Source: Rheinheimera pacifica (GTDB taxonomy: Bacteria > Pseudomonadota > Gammaproteobacteria > Enterobacterales > Alteromonadaceae). From it: a DNA stretch of 64,000 nt. The position numbers and the translations under genes are program-made. Position 1 is the stretch's first letter. Each line of letters starts with the position of its first letter. The notes beneath the pieces were generated by a model. It was not told the DNA's origin and searched no databases. It was given only the letters and a program-made list of their open reading frames with translations. The DNA lies in assembly GCF_900108485.1 (NCBI RefSeq), contig NZ_FNXF01000006.1:166339-230338 (forward strand), given 5' to 3'. This document shows positions 60,600 through 64,000 of this stretch, piece by piece.

Positions 60600-61688
60600 G
60601 TGACAGAACTTCATGAACTTCATCGGCTTGCGTCTAAGCGGCTCCAAGACCATATTGAGAAACATCGTCAGACGCCGGATGTAACGCTTGCTAAACACAT
60701 TCGGTATATACAAGAGCAAAAAGCCAACATGATTTCAGGAAAAAAACTGGTGTATCTCGACACACTTGCCTGGAAATGCCTGGCTGATTATAAACTCAAA
60801 AAACCAAAATTGACCGATGCCATGATCATGTTCGCAGAGACATTCTTCGCTAAAGCGCATTCGGGTCAGTATGTCTTTCCCATCGCCTTTCCGACCTTTG
60901 TAGAGTTAGATGCGCTGGTCATCCCTGAAACACGAGCGTTATTAAATGACCTTGTCGATGAGTTCTCAAGCGGGTTTTGTATTGTCCATCAACATGAACG
61001 GATCCGGGAAGAACTGGTGCAGCTCACCTCAGCTCAATGGAACGTGCACAAGGCCGCATCTGATTATTTATGCAGTCCACTGGAACTGATGGAATTGTCT
61101 TACCCCACGCTTCCTGCATTTGTCACTGCCAGTATCGACCAGAACACTTTTAACAAGGCGTGGTTTGATGCGATGACGGAATTGCCCATGTCCGCGCAGT
61201 TGAAAGTGGCAGCGACGGCACCTGACGAAAAATGGAATAATGAACTCGGACTTACATCGCTCAACGAAGCCAAAATCAAATATCAGGGCGACGTCGGCAC
61301 CCTAAAACAGGCAATTTTTGTGGAGCTAAAAGGCTGTATTGAAGCCTGGGCAGACATTGAAGGACAGGCCATTGAACCAAAAATTGTGGCTGAAATGGCG
61401 TGTTACATTATGGCAATCTGGCAGTCGGATACATTTTATTTAGCCTTTCCAACACTGCGAGTGTTGAGTGCTTTGCATGGAAGTCTACGCACAGATCCAA
61501 ACCGACGCTTTAAAAGCGGGGATTTAAATGATTTTTCCGTTGCAGCAGATGCGCTATCAATCTGTGATGTGTTTCTAACCGACAGGCGCTTAGCAAATCT
61601 AATAAGCTCAGAAGAGCTTGATTTGGGAAAGCTGCTTGGTTGCCAAGTTATTCATGGCTTCGAGGCAATGGCCAGCTATTTTAGCTAA
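60600..61688 (+). CDS. PIN-like domain protein of unknown function
   Basis: A 362-residue protein from GTG 60600 (AAGGTGA before it), 22 bases after tnpA. The N-terminal 55 residues are helical and basic. A PIN-like pattern follows: KLVYLDTLAWKCLADYKLK near residue 60 has the first Asp, and DVFLTDRRLANLI near residue 335 has the last Asp pair. About 270 mostly helical residues lie between. It may be a nuclease carried as transposon cargo. No close family was recognised, so this is a weak call. Confidence 0.55.
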   Translation: MTELHELHRLASKRLQDHIEKHRQTPDVTLAKHIRYIQEQKANMISGKKLVYLDTLAWKCLADYKLKKPKLTDAMIMFAETFFAKAHSGQYVFPIAFPTFVELDALVIPETRALLNDLVDEFSSGFCIVHQHERIREELVQLTSAQWNVHKAASDYLCSPLELMELSYPTLPAFVTASIDQNTFNKAWFDAMTELPMSAQLKVAATAPDEKWNNELGLTSLNEAKIKYQGDVGTLKQAIFVELKGCIEAWADIEGQAIEPKIVAEMACYIMAIWQSDTFYLAFPTLRVLSALHGSLRTDPNRRFKSGDLNDFSVAADALSICDVFLTDRRLANLISSEELDLGKLLGCQVIHGFEAMASYFS

Positions 61689-61809
61689 TCCGGTAAATTG
61701 GGCTGAAAAATAACGACCAAAGATTAAGTACATAAAATATGCTAAAACAGTATGTAAAGCTTAATAGTCATATATTTATGTGATAGCAATAATCAAAAAG
61801 GACAGAAAA

Positions 61810-62067
61810 ATGGAAGATGAAGTATACGCCATAATAGCCCCTTGGGCAGGCATTCCAACATGGTACACCGGACACCAACTGGATCAGAATCGCTTTGCCA
61901 GTGTCATGGATGACTTGCACAGTCGTTTTGGTCCGGGACTTGATATCAAAGTTTTTGAGGCTGCGTTACGACGGCACGCGCTAGATACTCCTACAATGCT
62001 TGGCGCTCCGGATAACTGGGATCCCGTAATAAAAGAGTTTGTAACTATAGCAAGAAACCATGGGTAA
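61810..62067 (+). CDS. Small protein of unknown function
   Basis: An 85-residue protein from ATG 61810 (AAAGGA upstream). Trp/Tyr-rich N-terminus (IIAPWAGIPTWYTGHQLD) and a helical middle (FASVMDDLHSRFG). The fold is not recognised. It lies between the PIN-like gene and the second CadR module. Confidence 0.5.
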   Translation: MEDEVYAIIAPWAGIPTWYTGHQLDQNRFASVMDDLHSRFGPGLDIKVFEAALRRHALDTPTMLGAPDNWDPVIKEFVTIARNHG

Positions 62068-62148
62068 GCGGATTAAATGGTTGATCTTACCTTTGCATGA
62101 GAGTGAGACAGACCGGCATCTCATCGGATTATCTGGTTGATGCTTCAC

Positions 62149-62556
62149 CTACTGCTGGTGCATGTTTCCTTCGCTAATTCCAGCAAGAACCCCACACGCC
62201 TCAACTTCCCGGTCATCGTTGCAACTCGCTCTCAGTGAAACGAGTTGTTTCTCAAGCGCTTGCAGAGCGGTTATCTGCGACCGCACATGAGAGATGTGAT
62301 CATCGAGCAAGGCGTTGACGGCGGTACAAGGCTGATGAGGGTCGTCCTGATAGCTCTGTAGTTCGTGAATCTCAGCCAGTGACAGGCCCAGGATTCTGCA
62401 GCGACGGATGAAGGCCAGCCCCTCACCATGCTTCTCGGTATAGACACGGTAACCGTTGTCCTGCCGATCAGGCGGCGGCAACAAGCCCTGCTGTTCATAG
62501 AAGCGGATCGTCTGTGTTTCGACCCCTACCAACTGCGCCAACTGACCAATGCGCAT
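62149..62556 (-). CDS. cadR: MerR-family Cd(II)/Pb(II)-responsive regulator CadR (copy 2)
   Basis: A 135-residue protein from ATG 62556 (MRIGQLAQLVGVETQTIRFY); homologues start here, not at 62571. Cys residues of the CadR type are present at about 77 (QPCTAVN) and in the C-terminal ASCNDDREVEACGVL pair. It faces a second CDF transporter across a MerR promoter with a 19-base spacer. Its sequence is more like Pseudomonas CadR than the copy at 36011-36421. Confidence 0.93.
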   Translation of the reverse strand: MRIGQLAQLVGVETQTIRFYEQQGLLPPPDRQDNGYRVYTEKHGEGLAFIRRCRILGLSLAEIHELQSYQDDPHQPCTAVNALLDDHISHVRSQITALQALEKQLVSLRASCNDDREVEACGVLAGISEGNMHQQ

Positions 62557-62587
62557 CAGCCTCCTCCCCAACGGATTCTTTACTCTA

Positions 62588-62618
62588 TTGACCTTATAGT
62601 AGCTTTATAGTTTAAAAT
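62588..62618 (+). promoter_or_regulatory. MerR-type promoter of second CDF module
   Basis: -35 TTGACC (62588) and -10 TAAAAT (62613) are 19 bases apart, with CTTATAGTAGCTTTATAG dyad sequence between them. Confidence 0.75.
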
Positions 62619-62651
62619 GGTACCACAACATTGTTCAAGTGGAGTCGTATC

Positions 62652-63548
62652 ATGAGCAAATCCTGTGGTGGCGCCTGTGGCGGTGATGCAACGTCCGCAG
62701 CGGATACCGATATACAGGCCTCCTCCGAGGCGCCAGGGAGATGGGTCAGTGTTTATGCCGTGCCGAAGATGGACTGTCCATCAGAAGAGCGCATGATTCG
62801 CCTGGCCCTGAACGGCGTTGAGGGGATTCGGGCACTGTCCTTCGACTTGTCGAACCGCCGGCTGAAGGTCGTGCATGACGGCGAGGTCGAGCCCGTCACA
62901 TCGAAACTGAAGACCTTGGGGCTAGGAGCCGCGCTTCAGGAAACCGTCGCTGCAAATCCGGAGACCATCAAGGCCGCCGAGTTTTCGGCAGCTTCTGCTG
63001 AGCAAGAATCCGGGACCCTGCGCTGGTTGCTCGGCATCAATGCACTTCTGTTCGTGGTGGAAATTACTGCCGGTCTGATGGCTCAGTCAACTGGCCTCAT
63101 TGCAGAGTCCCTGGACAATTTTGCCGATGCGGCAGTGTACGGACTCGCTCTTTATGCGGTTGGGCATAGCGTGAAAAGGCAGGTCCGTGTTGCGCACGTT
63201 GCTGGTGTGGTCCAACTGGTTTTGGCTGTTGGCGTACTCGTAGAGGTCGTGAGGCGCTTTGTATTCGGTAGTGAGCCTGAATCGCTGGTGATGATGGCTA
63301 TCGCATTCGTCGCATTGATTGCCAATACCGCCTGTCTGCTGATGGTATCCAAACATCGAGGGGGCGGAGCTCATATGAAGGCAAGCTGGATATTTTCGGC
63401 CAACGACGTGGTGATCAACCTGGGGGTCATCACCGCCGGCGCCCTGGTCGTGTGGACCGGTTCCAATTATCCGGATCTAATTATCGGCACCATCGCGGGG
63501 GTCATTGTACTTAACGGTGCCAGACGCATTCTGGCTTTGAAGGGTTAA
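62652..63548 (+). CDS. CDF-like cation transporter with N-terminal HMA-like domain (copy 2)
   Basis: A 298-residue paralogue of the gene at 36498. It starts with SKSCGGACGG, then VPKMDCPSEERMIRLALN and six membrane helices. The helix 2 site reads GLIAESLDNFADA, with Glu for the first Asp of copy 1 and Asn where copy 1 has Met. GAHMKASWIFSANDV is identical in both copies. TGGAG precedes ATG 62652. The gene is 3 bases before lspA. Confidence 0.87.
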   Translation: MSKSCGGACGGDATSAADTDIQASSEAPGRWVSVYAVPKMDCPSEERMIRLALNGVEGIRALSFDLSNRRLKVVHDGEVEPVTSKLKTLGLGAALQETVAANPETIKAAEFSAASAEQESGTLRWLLGINALLFVVEITAGLMAQSTGLIAESLDNFADAAVYGLALYAVGHSVKRQVRVAHVAGVVQLVLAVGVLVEVVRRFVFGSEPESLVMMAIAFVALIANTACLLMVSKHRGGGAHMKASWIFSANDVVINLGVITAGALVVWTGSNYPDLIIGTIAGVIVLNGARRILALKG

Positions 63549-63551
63549 ATA

Positions 63552-64000
63552 ATGCTCATTATTGGCAAAAAGCTCTCGCCGTACGCCCTGTTGTCCATAT
63601 CGGGCCTGCTGGCAACGTCTGATCAAGCTGTAAAGTGGCTGGTGCAGCAATCAATGGCCTATGGCGAGTCTATTTCAGTGACCTCATTCTTTAACTGGGT
63701 ACACCTATGGAACACCGGTGCCGCATTCAGTCTTTTTGCGAATGGTGGAGGCTGGCAGCGCTACTTTTTTATCGGAATCGCGGTAGCGGTCTCGATTTTT
63801 CTGATCAAGCTGATCCTTGAAAATCGTCATAAAGGAGAAGCCATCGCTTACAGTCTTATCCTCGGTGGCGCCATGGGCAACCTGATTGACCGGGTCTTTC
63901 GCGGCTATGTTGTGGATTCCTTTGATTTCTATTGGCGAGACTGGCATTGGCCGGCCTTCAACCTGGCTGATATTGCAATTGTCCTCGGTGCCTTACTTTT
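63552..64000 (+). CDS. lspA: Lipoprotein signal peptidase (partial, runs off the window)
   Basis: The first 149 codons from ATG 63552. Motifs of signal peptidase II are all present: NTGAAFSLFA, GNLIDRVFRGYVVDSFDF with the first catalytic Asp, and FNLADIAIVLG with the second. It removes the signal peptide of lipoproteins in the inner membrane. It starts 3 bases after the CDF gene, so it belongs to the same transcript. A second lspA copy inside a metal island, beside CadR and CDF genes, is known from other elements. Confidence 0.93.
   Translation, partial: MLIIGKKLSPYALLSISGLLATSDQAVKWLVQQSMAYGESISVTSFFNWVHLWNTGAAFSLFANGGGWQRYFFIGIAVAVSIFLIKLILENRHKGEAIAYSLILGGAMGNLIDRVFRGYVVDSFDFYWRDWHWPAFNLADIAIVLGALL

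Noticed and set aside
50789..62148. 38-bp Tn3 terminal inverted repeats
   Set aside because: I looked for GGGG-type ends in the gaps before 52660 and after 60577 and found no convincing pair, so none is annotated.

Overview
The window reads as a gammaproteobacterial chromosome of the Alteromonadales type, close to Rheinheimera, Alishewanella or Arsukibacterium. The evidence is the backbone gene set (rlmKL end, uup, rmf, fabA, a HexR-controlled Entner-Doudoroff operon, ybiT, maeA, MipA/OmpV, yghU) and gene-by-gene resemblance to E. coli and Shewanella proteins. No rRNA, tRNA or CRISPR array was seen. The genus is an inference.

Bases 1 to about 34,620 are ordinary backbone: translation and ribosome genes (rlmKL end, uup, rmf), unsaturated fatty acid synthesis (fabA with a FabR-type operator), peptidases (M23, M61), a LytS/LytTR two-component pair, and a block of central carbon metabolism. 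In that block pfkA and pykA face a hexR-zwf divergent region followed by zwf-pgl-edd-glk-eda, with identical 15-bp HexR palindromes before pykA and zwf. Next come ybiT, a Dps-like ferritin, an HDOD protein, malic enzyme, a DUF885 lipoprotein, a DJ-1/PfpI protein, an RNase J-like nuclease that seems to start at ATA, a MipA protein and yghU.

At about 34,621 a gene for a COG3146-type acyltransferase is cut after roughly 115 codons, and everything to the right looks like acquired DNA. The first part handles divalent cations: ynfA, a CDF exporter, a CadR/PbrR-like regulator facing a second CDF transporter, and a CzcI-CzcC-CzcB-CzcA efflux set. A decayed DUF3703 gene follows. Then comes a minus-strand copper operon: a CopL-like protein, a small His-rich protein, a TolC-like protein, the CopA multicopper oxidase, a CusF-like protein, a CopC-NTF2 fusion and CopD. 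A Cys-rich Csp-type copper storage protein lies upstream of it.

The right third holds an orphan AHH nuclease with an Imm11-type immunity protein, then a Tn3-family transposition module of the Tn4651 type. Its parts are tnpT (KfrA-like), two strong palindromes that could be the resolution site, a DUF1778/GNAT toxin-antitoxin pair, the tyrosine recombinase tnpS, two unknown membrane proteins and tnpA. A PIN-like protein and a small unknown gene follow. The window ends in a second CadR-CDF module joined to lspA, apparently more GC-rich than its neighbours.

The points most worth following are the palindromes between tnpT and the toxin-antitoxin operon, the toxin-antitoxin pair placed between that candidate site and tnpS, the unknown cargo genes around tnpA, the AHH/Imm11 pair, and the ATA start of the RNase J-like gene.
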